This document shows, in pieces, positions 7,844 through 15,583 of a stretch of 50,995 bases of DNA. Location: positions 1 to 50,995 of the forward strand of contig WLXB01000009.1 of the NCBI GenBank assembly GCA_012103295.1, in the 5' to 3' direction. The position numbers and the translations under genes were made by a program. The notes beneath the pieces are model-generated. The model had not been told where the DNA came from and did not search any database. It saw only the letters and a program-made list of their open reading frames with translations. The DNA is from Alphaproteobacteria bacterium (GTDB taxonomy: Bacteria; Pseudomonadota; Alphaproteobacteria; Rhodospirillales; Rhodospirillaceae). The first letter of the stretch is position 1; every line of letters starts with the position of its first letter.

Positions 7844-9361
7844 TTAAATTTCTAACGTTAAGCCGAGGTGTCGTCCAAAGGTCATCGCCGGTGTGATCAT
7901 CATTCCGGGAATAAATGAGTTGCCGAGAACGGCACCGCTGCCGAGGACTTCACCGGCGGCATAGAGACCTTTGATTGGCTCGCCCGTATTTGTAATAGCC
8001 TGCAAGTCAGAGTTCACATTGACGCCGACCGATGATGTCGCCGAATGCCCAAGTTGAACGATGGCGTAGTAGGGCGCCTTGGCAATGGCGAGCGGACGAT
8101 GCTCACGACCAAAGGGATCCGCTGCACCCGTTGTGACACCTGAATTGTAGGTGGCAATGGTTTGCGCAAGATTAGCTGGATTGAGTTCGGCTTTGGCTGC
8201 CAAGTCTTCGATCGTATCGGCTTTGTGGAACATGACATGGCCATTGAAATGTTTGGCCATCTTATCCCGCGACCAGTCCGGAATGCCGGGTGAGGCGGCA
8301 TTGAAAATTTCATCGTCAAAAATGATTGAGTAACGTAGGCGAGGCTGTTTCAGAAGCTCTTGTTCGCGGGCGCTGCGTCCGGGAGTTTGTTCATTGACGT
8401 AGCGTTGGCCGTCGTCATTGACCCAGATTTCCCAGGGCATGCGTTTTTGCGGACGGGTATCGAAGCGGGCGTAGACTTTGGACGGGAAATTGTAGCCAGT
8501 CAGGATTGAACCGCTGCCGGGACGATGCAGATTGGCGCCGCGTAGGGCCGCGCCAACATTGGCTGCCAAGGACAGGCCGTCACCCAACGCAAATTCAAAT
8601 GACTCCGCGATGTAAAGCGGCTGATTGACAAGTTTTTGGAACATATCCGGGTTCATCACGTAGCCGCCGGACGTAACCAAGACATGGCGCCCTCGCGCCG
8701 TGAAGGGTTCGCCGTTCATGTCAGCGCGCACGCCTTCAACAGTTCCGTTATCCGACGTCAGTAATTCTGTTACCCGGGCATCGGTGTGCACTTTTACGTT
8801 GCCAGAAAAAACGTCTTTCTCAAGCTCGGCGAGGAACACCTTGGTTATGTCCAGGCCCGCGCCGTCTGATTGATAGTAGCGTCGGACAGAATACGCCAAT
8901 CTGCCTTCACTGCCAACATCGAGGAAGTGTCCGTCACGGCACTGCCAGCCATGATCATCAATCCAGTCAACCATGGCGCCTGCATTGTCGACGGTGAGGC
9001 GCACTAAGTCAGGATCGGCAAGGCCATTGCTCATGCGCATGACGTCATCAAAGTGAATGTCGGGATGATCATTGGTCACCCCGAATCTTGCCTGGGTTTT
9101 AGTTCTGGCTGCACTGATTTCGCCACCAGCAATAGATAAGGTGCCGCCAAGTTTAGACGCGGCTTCGAGAAGGAGGACTTTGGCACCGCGGCGGGCGGCA
9201 AAAATGGCGGCGGGCAGGCCGGCGGTGCCAGCTCCCACGACAATAAGATCCCAGTGCATTTCTGCGGCTGCTTCAGCCATAGATTTACTGGCGAGGTAAG
9301 CCGCGGCGGATGAACCTAAGAACAGGCGGCGGTTAACGTGCGATGGTGCGGAGCGGGACAC
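7844..9361 (-). CDS. FAD-dependent oxidoreductase of the fumarate-reductase/ketosteroid-dehydrogenase family, Tat signal
   Basis: 505 aa. The N-terminus contains NRRLFLGSSAAAYLA (residues 10-24), a twin-arginine-like export signal. The FAD-binding Rossmann motif DLIVVGAGTAGLPAA follows at 39-52, with the ribose-binding acidic residue in LLLEAASKLGG. A C-terminal FAD-closing segment IKGLYAAGEVLGSG and NSFIPGMMITPAMTFGR matches the flavoprotein subunit fold shared by fumarate reductase, L-aspartate oxidase and 3-ketosteroid dehydrogenase. The substrate is unknown. The start is GTG 9361 with AGGAG about 9 nt upstream. It is followed by the MFS gene, suggesting import or export of a related compound. 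Confidence 0.88.
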   Translation of the reverse strand: MSRSAPSHVNRRLFLGSSAAAYLASKSMAEAAAEMHWDLIVVGAGTAGLPAAIFAARRGAKVLLLEAASKLGGTLSIAGGEISAARTKTQARFGVTNDHPDIHFDDVMRMSNGLADPDLVRLTVDNAGAMVDWIDDHGWQCRDGHFLDVGSEGRLAYSVRRYYQSDGAGLDITKVFLAELEKDVFSGNVKVHTDARVTELLTSDNGTVEGVRADMNGEPFTARGRHVLVTSGGYVMNPDMFQKLVNQPLYIAESFEFALGDGLSLAANVGAALRGANLHRPGSGSILTGYNFPSKVYARFDTRPQKRMPWEIWVNDDGQRYVNEQTPGRSAREQELLKQPRLRYSIIFDDEIFNAASPGIPDWSRDKMAKHFNGHVMFHKADTIEDLAAKAELNPANLAQTIATYNSGVTTGAADPFGREHRPLAIAKAPYYAIVQLGHSATSSVGVNVNSDLQAITNTGEPIKGLYAAGEVLGSGAVLGNSFIPGMMITPAMTFGRHLGLTLEI

Positions 9362-9444
9362 GCGAAATTCTCCTAGAAAATGGGCGTTTCTTGCAGGAAT
9401 GCAGCTGTGTCAGACCCTATCATACCTGGGGTTGAGAGTGCTGT

Positions 9445-9494
9445 CGTGAGCTGAACGCTCACGTTTCGGAGAGCTGTCTTTGGCGGCTTTTTTT
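9445..9494 (+). terminator. Stem-loop plus rho-independent terminator-like element in a gene-free gap
   Basis: CGTGAGC-TGAAC-GCTCACG (9445-9463) is a perfect 7-bp hairpin. Nine bases later AGCTGT/GCGGCT (9472-9477 with 9483-9488, two G-T pairs) is followed by a run of seven T (9488-9494), the form of an intrinsic terminator on the plus strand. No plus-strand gene ends here, since the flavoprotein starts divergently at 9361. It may terminate a short leader or small RNA, or control the 66-codon gene at 9592. Confidence 0.45.
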
Positions 9495-9591
9495 AACGAT
9501 TGATTCAGGGAATCAGGCGATCTTTAGATCAACAGAGGGCAGCCACTAGAGCATAGCCAGCGCCCCAGAATTGAGATGAGGAAGAAAATCC

Positions 9592-9792
9592 ATGCTTCAA
9601 TTTGATACGCAGTTTAACAACGACGCTCTCGAAAAACTGGTCGCAGACCTGGAAATCCACGACGTCGCTGATCTCATGGTTCAGCCAGCTTCAGCAGCCA
9701 ACGAAAACCGCGTGACAGCCGAGACCCCGCGTCCCGACAAAGATAAAGTGGCGTGGGAAGACGACGAGTACTACTTCGTCAGAGAGTCGTAA
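9592..9792 (+). CDS. Small acidic protein of unknown function (66 aa)
   Basis: An ATG preceded by GAGGAAG at good spacing and 66 codons with many Asp/Glu: an N-terminal amphipathic segment (FNNDALEKLVADLEIHDVADL), a Pro/Thr-rich middle and an acidic-aromatic end WEDDEYYFVRES. There is no signal peptide or membrane segment. It converges on the alpha/beta hydrolase gene with 22 bp between the stops. The clear ribosome-binding site and protein-like composition favour a real gene, but I recognise no family. Confidence 0.6.
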   Translation: MLQFDTQFNNDALEKLVADLEIHDVADLMVQPASAANENRVTAETPRPDKDKVAWEDDEYYFVRES

Positions 9793-9814
9793 TTTTTACA
9801 TCCTATCCCGCAGC

Positions 9815-10672
9815 CTATTGGCGCATGCGCAGGTCCGCGAAATCTAGCACGTAGTCGGTGAAGACCTTGGGCTGCTCTAGGTACAAATGGTGCGCCGCGT
9901 TCGGCACTATATCCAGTTGGGTATAGGGCGCAGTCCTTTTCACGACCCGCGCATGATCGATCACGTCAGGATCGTCATTCTCACCAACCAGGATGAGGGC
10001 CGGAATTAGCAGCGTGCGAAGCCTGTCATAGACAAATGAGGGTGAACTGGGTACGGGGCGTGGCCCGAAATTCTGAGGATTCGCTTTCAGAATCTCAACC
10101 ATCCGGGCATGGGCTTCGGTGTTAGCCGAAGATACAAAGTAGGGGTCAGCTGAAACGCGGGCCAGCGCTTCTTCGACGTTGTTGTCCTGCAGCGGACTGA
10201 GCAAGTCCATGTTGCGCATTATGTACCGGGTTGAATAGGCATACGGGCCGATGGCTGGGGCGGCGAGAAGGAGGCCTTCGAGAAGCCTTGGTCGCCGCAA
10301 ACCGTAATCAGCGGCGATATGCGTGCCCGATGCGCTGGCGACGAGAATGGCCTCGGTGATGTCCAAATCACTGATCAGCGCAGCGAGATCATCTGTATGA
10401 GAATAGGGTTCGGTGGCCGCGGGCGAGTTGCCGTAGCCGCGACGGTCATAGCGTACGGCGGCAAAATCCCCGGTTTTGCAGACCAACTCCCAGACCTCGT
10501 CATAGGCGGCTGAGTGAAGCAGGGTGTCGTGAAGAAAGATGATGGTTTCAGTGCCGCTCCCGCAGGTCTCATAATAGAGTCCGGATGTCATCTCTGCCTG
10601 GGCGGACCCCGACGCTTGCATCACTGTGACACCAAAAAGGGCAGCGCATAGGGTGTGTCGAAGGGTTCTCAT
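9815..10672 (-). CDS. Exported alpha/beta hydrolase
   Basis: 285 aa with a Sec signal peptide (residues 1-26, ending SGSAQAE). The alpha/beta-hydrolase fold is shown by the oxyanion-loop LHDTLLHS, the strand/turn YDRRGYGNS, the acid segment LVGENDDPD and the catalytic histidine region NAAHHLYLEQP. The nucleophile elbow reads VASASGTHIA: aligned by spacing to the usual VGxSxGGxIA, the serine position is Ala114, with serines at 113 and 115. It may be inactive or use a shifted serine. The substrate is unknown. Confidence 0.85.
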   Translation of the reverse strand: MRTLRHTLCAALFGVTVMQASGSAQAEMTSGLYYETCGSGTETIIFLHDTLLHSAAYDEVWELVCKTGDFAAVRYDRRGYGNSPAATEPYSHTDDLAALISDLDITEAILVASASGTHIAADYGLRRPRLLEGLLLAAPAIGPYAYSTRYIMRNMDLLSPLQDNNVEEALARVSADPYFVSSANTEAHARMVEILKANPQNFGPRPVPSSPSFVYDRLRTLLIPALILVGENDDPDVIDHARVVKRTAPYTQLDIVPNAAHHLYLEQPKVFTDYVLDFADLRMRQ

Positions 10673-11144
10673 ATGGGGTCTCTTTTAGTTGCGTAGGACA
10701 ATTTGGCACTGATACTGCTCTTGTAGGAGCGCGACTATTTATCACGGGGAACACGGACATTTGTTCTTACGGTTTTGCAAGGTTGGCGCGTCTGTCACTC
10801 AGGGCCATGTGAAAACTCAAGCGCGCTTTGGCGAGGATCGAGCCCATGCAGTACCGGGTCTCGCAACAAAAAGCTCGCTGTTTCAATGGCTTAACCTCTG
10901 ATTCAAACGAGCCCATGCACAACATAATTACACGTGTCGGTATGGTCAGCGATTGTTGATTTCTTCAACTATACCAATCTATTAGCACCGAATCTTGCGG
11001 TCGGACCGGGTTCGCCATCCAGGGTAGTGAAGCCCCGGTGATTGCACTGGAGTCTGGAACGTTTATGGTTTGCGCACGTTTCGATTCAGAACGGTGAACC
11101 AGCCCCGCTGTGCAACCGGTAAATTACGGTCCGAAAGCTGCTTG
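10673..11144. other. 472-bp gene-free region between hydrolase and SRPBCC gene
   Basis: I see no convincing gene on either strand. It contains a 12-bp direct repeat CGAGCCCATGCA at 10839-10850 and 10908-10919 (69-bp period), and the inverted repeat GTTGA-TTTCT-TCAAC at 10955-10969 enclosed by GGTAT (10939-10943) and ATACC (10971-10975). These could be regulator sites or a folded leader for the SRPBCC gene. The stretch 11090-11140 has a few cobalamin-riboswitch-like words but not the conserved order. Confidence 0.5.
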
Positions 11145-11636
11145 ATGCCTCTCACTCAGAAATCCGCGCCCCAGCCGCCTGTCATAAAGTTTACGGTGGT
11201 GAACTGCAGCCAGGACAAGGCTTTCGCTTTATTCGTCATGAAGATGGACAGTTGGTGGCCCGACAAGTTCACGGTTTCGGGCATGGCCGGTGGCAAAGCC
11301 AAGGCCATCCGGGTCGAGGCCCAGCTCGGCGGTACGATCACTGAAATCGGCCCAGACGGCACCGAGCACCTTTGGGGGACGATCAAGGGCTTTGCCCCAA
11401 ACGACAGCTTGAGCATGGATTTTCATATTCCGACCCCGGGCGAAGAGGTCACGGAGCGCAGCCGGGTTGAAGTTCAGTTTATGGGCTTGGGCGATGGCCG
11501 TACCCGGGTTGATCTGACTCAAAGCAACTGGGAAGCATTCGGGGACCGGGCGATGGGTCTCCGCGCCGGCTATAACGGCAGCTGGACGAAAATCCTCGAC
11601 GATGCCTTTAAAGCGAAGTGCGCCAAGCTGGGATGA
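11145..11636 (+). CDS. SRPBCC (START/Bet v1-like) family protein
   Basis: 163 aa from the ATG at 11145; longer in-frame starts add a non-conserved Arg-rich tail. The sequence from FTVVNCSQDKAFALFVMKMDSWWP, through GGTITEIGPDGTEHLWGTI and a central HIPTPGEEVTERSRVEVQF strand pair, to a C-terminal helix ending in GSWTKILDDAF is the helix-grip layout of AHSA1/SRPBCC proteins, which bind hydrophobic ligands. There is no signal peptide, so it is cytoplasmic. The ligand and pathway are unknown. It is convergent with the glutathione-reductase-like gene, with a P460-gene relic between the two. Confidence 0.85.
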   Translation: MPLTQKSAPQPPVIKFTVVNCSQDKAFALFVMKMDSWWPDKFTVSGMAGGKAKAIRVEAQLGGTITEIGPDGTEHLWGTIKGFAPNDSLSMDFHIPTPGEEVTERSRVEVQFMGLGDGRTRVDLTQSNWEAFGDRAMGLRAGYNGSWTKILDDAFKAKCAKLG

Positions 11637-11647
11637 TTCTGAGCCGG

Positions 11648-11731
11648 GCAGGAGGCGGGTCAGAATGCAGATTCATCCTCACCCGCCGATGCCTAATTCC
11701 TTCAGATCGGATAGCCTTCTGTACAAACCCA
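11648..11731. repeat. Direct repeat copy A; relic of a cytochrome P460 gene 3' end
   Basis: These 84 bp match 13237-13320 with about nine substitutions and two one-base gaps by my own alignment. Read on the minus strand, 11690-11731 encodes WVCTEGYPI followed by a stop, equivalent to DWIYTEAYPILKE at the end of the intact P460 gene. The rest matches its 3' flank, including the GCGGGT/ACCCGC hairpin. The two copies bracket the glutathione-reductase-like gene. Confidence 0.8.
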
Positions 11732-11749
11732 AAAATTAACTGGTGAATT

Positions 11750-13096
11750 CTAGAAAAGGCTTTTCACATCGGACGTGAACGTTGGGAACGCGAACATATT
11801 GCTTCGCATCGCCGTTGCAGAAATATCGTGGTTCATGGCCAGCGAAAACAGATGGATGAGCTCTTCGGATTGATGACCAACCATATGTACACCAACGAAG
11901 CGGTCTGTCTTTTCGTCTACCAGAACTTTAGCAAACGCAACTGTCTCCCCGTATGTTTTTCCTGACAGCCAGCCCGTCATATCGGATGTCGTAACCTTGA
12001 CGTTCAGTCCCTTGGCCTTTGCCTCTTCTTCGGTCAGCCCTACGGTACTAACGGCTGGGACGGTGTAAACGGCGCTCGGGAGTACATCATAGTTCGGTTT
12101 AACAGTGGGACCGTGGACTATATTCTCTCCGACAACACGACCTTCATATGTTGCGATAGGAGACAGCTGGGCGGAATGCACGAGGGCATCGCCAGCAACC
12201 CATACCGCGGGATTCGACGTAGAGCGAAGGTAGTCATCCACGGCGATGCGCACGCCATCATATTTTACGTTTGCGGCCTCTAGATCGAGGGCACCGACAT
12301 TGGCAATTCGTCCTGCACCGTTAACAACCTTTGTCGCGCCCACACTTTGTGCCTGGCCCTCGTGCTCGAAGTCGACGCGAAGCATGTCGTCCACGTCGGT
12401 AATCTGCTTGACGGTGACCCCGGTTTTGATGACGACGCCTAAACTTTCGGTTTCAGCTTGAATGGCATTAACCGCATCTACGTCCATTCGCGGCAGTAAG
12501 CGCGGTAGGGCTTCTAGGATTGTTACTTTAGAACCAGCACGTGCATAGACATGGCTGAATTCCATGGCAATGACACCGCCACCAACAAAAACAACTTCGC
12601 TAGGAAGTTCTCGGTCTGACAATACATCATCCGAGGTAATCATAAGGTCAGCGCCCGGGATTGGCAGCGGCCTTGGTATTGAGCCCGTCGCTATGACGAT
12701 GGCCTCGCCCTCGATGATCTTGCCATCAACTTCTACTGTATTAGGTCCGGTGAATTTGGCTGTTCCACGGAATAGCGTCCCGCGTTTTTCAGCCGTACTC
12801 TCCATGGCGCCGGGGAGGAAACTGATTAGATCCTTTTCTCGATCAATGAGAGCGGCCCAATTGAGGCTGGGCTCACCGACTTCAATACAATGCGTTTTGG
12901 CACGCGCAATTTCTTCCAGTGTGTGTGCCGCCGCGACGAGAACCTTCTTAGGTGTGCAGCCTCGATTGGGGCAGGTGCCACCGAAATCTCTATCTTCGAT
13001 GAATGCAATGGTTTTACCCGCGTCATGAGCGATGGCGGACACGCCGAAACCCGCGTTTCCGCCACCGATGATGATAATGTCGAATTTTTCCGTCAC
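11750..13096 (-). CDS. Pyridine nucleotide-disulfide oxidoreductase, glutathione-reductase-like
   Basis: 448 aa from GTG 13096, which has GAGGAGA 8 nt upstream; an in-frame ATG at 13153 would add a non-conserved 19-residue tail. FAD motif IIIIGGGNAGFG is at residues 7-18, the redox-active disulfide is C42/C47 in GGTCPNRGCTPKK, the NAD(P)H Rossmann motif is VVFVGGGVIAMEF, and the second FAD motif ends in VWVAGDAL. The dimer-interface His-Glu pair of the family (HPTxSE) is replaced: the end reads FAFPTFTSDVKSLF, so His becomes Phe and Glu becomes Asp. It is therefore probably not a standard glutathione, dihydrolipoyl or mercuric reductase. It is bracketed by 84-bp repeats. Confidence 0.88.
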   Translation of the reverse strand: MTEKFDIIIIGGGNAGFGVSAIAHDAGKTIAFIEDRDFGGTCPNRGCTPKKVLVAAAHTLEEIARAKTHCIEVGEPSLNWAALIDREKDLISFLPGAMESTAEKRGTLFRGTAKFTGPNTVEVDGKIIEGEAIVIATGSIPRPLPIPGADLMITSDDVLSDRELPSEVVFVGGGVIAMEFSHVYARAGSKVTILEALPRLLPRMDVDAVNAIQAETESLGVVIKTGVTVKQITDVDDMLRVDFEHEGQAQSVGATKVVNGAGRIANVGALDLEAANVKYDGVRIAVDDYLRSTSNPAVWVAGDALVHSAQLSPIATYEGRVVGENIVHGPTVKPNYDVLPSAVYTVPAVSTVGLTEEEAKAKGLNVKVTTSDMTGWLSGKTYGETVAFAKVLVDEKTDRFVGVHMVGHQSEELIHLFSLAMNHDISATAMRSNMFAFPTFTSDVKSLF

Positions 13097-13236
13097 TGCA
13101 TGTCTCCTCAATTCTTGTTTATCGTGATGACGCAGCCGTGAACTCGCGCCCAAACTCTTCGTCTCGGGATGTTTAATAGTAAAACAAAACTCTTGATGAG
13201 GCGCTCAAGATCGAATGCGCTAGCGAATAGCAGGAC

Positions 13237-13320
13237 GCAGGAGACGGGTGAGAACGGAGACTCATCCTCACCCGCCGATGCCTATTCCTTTAGGATCGGA
13301 TAGGCTTCTGTGTAAATCCA
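13237..13320. repeat. Direct repeat copy B, spanning the 3' end of the intact P460 gene
   Basis: Counterpart of 11648-11731. It contains the last 13 codons of the P460 gene at 13282-13860 and its downstream hairpin CGGGTGAG...CTCACCCG (13245-13272), which lacks a T-run. This copy looks like the parent because its coding part is intact. Confidence 0.8.
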
Positions 13321-13860
13321 ATCGTTCTTCTTCGCGGGTATATGACAGCCGAGGCAATCCGCGCGGAAGTTCGAGGCGACGTTCTTGGTCGGATTATCGG
13401 GCTTGTACAGTGCCCAACCCCAGCCTTCGCCCCAGAGTGAATTACCCTTAAAGCGGCCGTCCGTGTCTTTGATCATCACAAACCACTGCTTCAGGCCGTC
13501 GGTCTCGTAGCTGATGTTTGATCCGGTGGTGTAGCTACCGGACTTTGACGCTCGCAGTTCTTTGACGATGGTCGCCCCATCCGGAAACTTTCCCGTTTCG
13601 CGAAACGCTTCGACGGTTTCCTTTTCGGTGTAGACATCATGAAAGCCACTGGCGTCCCCCGAGGGGACAAACCAGGAGCCGAGGTGCACCATGGTTGTCC
13701 GAAAATCCTCGGGGAAACTAATCGCGCCCGTCTCATCCACGTAGGGTGAGAAGGAGTCATCACTCCAAGCTGGGGAGCCTACAAGTCCGACATACGCGAT
13801 CATCACCAGACCGGCGGCGGCGATTGCCAACCAGGCAACAGTATCTATTACGCCACGCAT
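13282..13860 (-). CDS. Cytochrome P460 family protein, membrane-anchored
   Basis: 192 aa with an N-terminal hydrophobic segment (about 7-27) acting as signal anchor, then a P460-type beta-sandwich (FPEDFRTTMVHLGSWF, GATIVKELR) and a single C-type heme motif CLGCH at 169-173 close to the C-terminus, as in P460 and cytochrome c'-beta proteins. Known relatives oxidise hydroxylamine or bind NO; the crosslinking lysine cannot be assigned without a structure-based alignment. The ATG lies 1 bp after the stop of a second P460 gene, so the pair is an operon. Its 3' end is duplicated at 11648-11731. Confidence 0.88.
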   Translation of the reverse strand: MRGVIDTVAWLAIAAAGLVMIAYVGLVGSPAWSDDSFSPYVDETGAISFPEDFRTTMVHLGSWFVPSGDASGFHDVYTEKETVEAFRETGKFPDGATIVKELRASKSGSYTTGSNISYETDGLKQWFVMIKDTDGRFKGNSLWGEGWGWALYKPDNPTKNVASNFRADCLGCHIPAKKNDWIYTEAYPILKE

Positions 13861-13861
13861 G

Positions 13862-14500
13862 TTATTTACCCATGCCCATCAGCGGGGTGAGATCAGACTT
13901 GCGACCACCGATGGCGTCCTTGCCAGCCGCTTTGCCCTGGCTGAGTACGGGATAGTATTGGGTGAAGACCCAGTCATCAGCGGCCGCACCTTGATGGCAG
14001 GCGTTGCAACTGGCGGCGGCGAAGGGCTCGGCTGTTTCCGTCAAACTCTTATGATCGGGTGTGGAGAAGCTGAAGTAAGCCCAATTGCCCGGCTCATCCT
14101 TGAAGTGTTTCTTGCTTTTGATGGTCGCTTCCAAGCCGATAAAATCACCTTGGAAATAGCCTGCACCACTCACAGCCGCCTTGGACCCAACAGACACCAG
14201 TTCTTTCATCAAGATCGTGCCGTCACGAAATTCGCCGGTTTTCTTCCAGTGCTTCCAGCTATCTGGATCGATATAGACGTTGTGATGCTCGGGAAACGCA
14301 GCCGCGCCGTCGTTCATATCGTTCGGCGTGACGGGCGTGCCAACGTAAATCCATTCACGGTAACCGGTGGGGCGTTCGAGCTTGCCGTTTTTGTATTTGA
14401 AGAATGTTTCCGCGCTCGCTGCACCAATGGCAACAGCTTGCAACAGGACACCGAGGGCGACGAGCCCGACGAGGCGCGTTGGTGAAAATATTTTGGTCAT
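13862..14500 (-). CDS. Cytochrome P460 family protein, periplasmic
   Basis: 212 aa with a Sec signal peptide (LVALGVLLQAVAIGAASA, residues about 13-30). The body has the P460 pattern YREWIYVGTPVTPNDMN and GTILMKELVSVGS, and ends with heme motif CNACH at 165-169 and a C-terminal extension of about 40 residues absent from its neighbour. It is first in the two-gene P460 operon. A LysR-family gene lies upstream on the same strand and a palindrome of LysR-site type about 90 bp from the start suggests regulation by it. The substrate (hydroxylamine, NO or other) is inferred only from family. Confidence 0.88.
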   Translation of the reverse strand: MTKIFSPTRLVGLVALGVLLQAVAIGAASAETFFKYKNGKLERPTGYREWIYVGTPVTPNDMNDGAAAFPEHHNVYIDPDSWKHWKKTGEFRDGTILMKELVSVGSKAAVSGAGYFQGDFIGLEATIKSKKHFKDEPGNWAYFSFSTPDHKSLTETAEPFAAASCNACHQGAAADDWVFTQYYPVLSQGKAAGKDAIGGRKSDLTPLMGMGK

Positions 14501-14588
14501 GGCTTGGAGTCTCCAACTTTAGGTTCGCAGATGCGCGGACCCTAGTTGGCGTGAGGCGCCGTGTGAAATTGCTATTTGTTGCCTCGCG

Positions 14589-14603
14589 ATAAGCAGTGCT
14601 TAT
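14589..14603. promoter_or_regulatory. Candidate LysR-type operator (perfect palindrome)
   Basis: ATAAGCA-G-TGCTTAT is a perfect inverted repeat with a one-base centre and fits the T-N11-A pattern of LysR-family binding sites. It overlaps the stop codon of the LysR gene and lies about 90 bp upstream of the first P460 start, a plausible activation distance. The assignment to this regulator is inference. Confidence 0.45.
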
Positions 14604-15478
14604 GACGGCCAGTCGTAGTCGATCGCCGTGTTTACGAGCAGGCTCAAAGCTGTGGATATTTCATCATCGCCAGCAAGGGCGAGTTCGATGGTGCGGCTAT
14701 GGCCAGGTTCCGTAATGGGTTTAAAAACCAAACCCGGCCCCATGATCGAATGCTGCGGAATCACCGTGATCCCGGCACCCGATTTGACCAACCCCTCAAT
14801 CCAATCATCCCGCTCGCTGCTAAACACCACATTGAGATCTAATTTGTGTTCGCTGTAGTAGTCGATGGCGCTTTGCCGAAACTCACAATGCAGACGATCG
14901 ATATAGGGTTGGGTGCCGATCTCAGAGAGGGACACTGATTTTTTGGCCGTATAGGGATGATCTTCCGCGAAGGCGACTCCGACCGTTTCTTCGAACAATT
15001 CATGGTAGCGAATTTCGGGATGTGCAGGCCCGCGACGGGAACAAAATACACCGTCCAAAGCCCCGGTGAGCAACAGGTTGGGTATGACTTCGGGTATAAC
15101 GTCGTGGAAAATAACAGAGGTCATCGGGTGTTGTTTTTGAAAGACATTGAACAACCCCCCGAGCACCCGCGGGCCAATGGTACACATGATACCGATATTC
15201 AACTCGGCCACTTCACCGCTGACGACTTCCTTCGCGGTTTTACTGACCAAATGCCGCGTGCGATTGATCTGTTCAAAGTGGCTGTGCAGGGAATGCCCGA
15301 GGACCGTAAGTTGGGTGTAACGGCCGTCGCGGGTGATCAGTGGGCCGCCCAATTCATCTTCGAGTCGTTTGATGCCTTGGGTTAGTGCCGGCTGTGAAAC
15401 GTTGCACTGCTCTGCCGCCCGCGTGAAGTTGAGAGTCTCGGCTAAAGCGAGAAAATATTTAACCTGATTGAAGTCCAT
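14600..15478 (-). CDS. LysR family transcriptional regulator
   Basis: 292 aa, standard length. The N-terminal winged helix-turn-helix is FNQVKYFLALAETLNFTRAAEQCNVSQPALTQGIKRLE, written here from residue 3 in parts: FNQVKYFLALAETLNF, TRAAEQCNVSQPALTQ. The periplasmic-binding-like effector domain covers about 90-292. The ATG has AGGAAC upstream. The gene is on the same strand as, and 99 bp upstream of, the P460 pair, so it may control it; the effector is unknown. Confidence 0.95.
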   Translation of the reverse strand: MDFNQVKYFLALAETLNFTRAAEQCNVSQPALTQGIKRLEDELGGPLITRDGRYTQLTVLGHSLHSHFEQINRTRHLVSKTAKEVVSGEVAELNIGIMCTIGPRVLGGLFNVFQKQHPMTSVIFHDVIPEVIPNLLLTGALDGVFCSRRGPAHPEIRYHELFEETVGVAFAEDHPYTAKKSVSLSEIGTQPYIDRLHCEFRQSAIDYYSEHKLDLNVVFSSERDDWIEGLVKSGAGITVIPQHSIMGPGLVFKPITEPGHSRTIELALAGDDEISTALSLLVNTAIDYDWPS

Positions 15479-15583
15479 CGTGCCAGTTCCTGTTCAGGAC
15501 ATGCAAGCGAGGGGAACGCTTCATAGAGAGGAAGCGCGAGCGGCACAACTAGGAACGTAAAATTATTTTTGTGCGTTGCGTGT

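Noticed and set aside
11080-11144. Cobalamin-riboswitch-like words before the SRPBCC gene
   Set aside because: Fragments such as GGTGAACC and CCGC..CAACCGGTAA are present, but the conserved core order is broken by extra bases, and the downstream gene has no B12 link.
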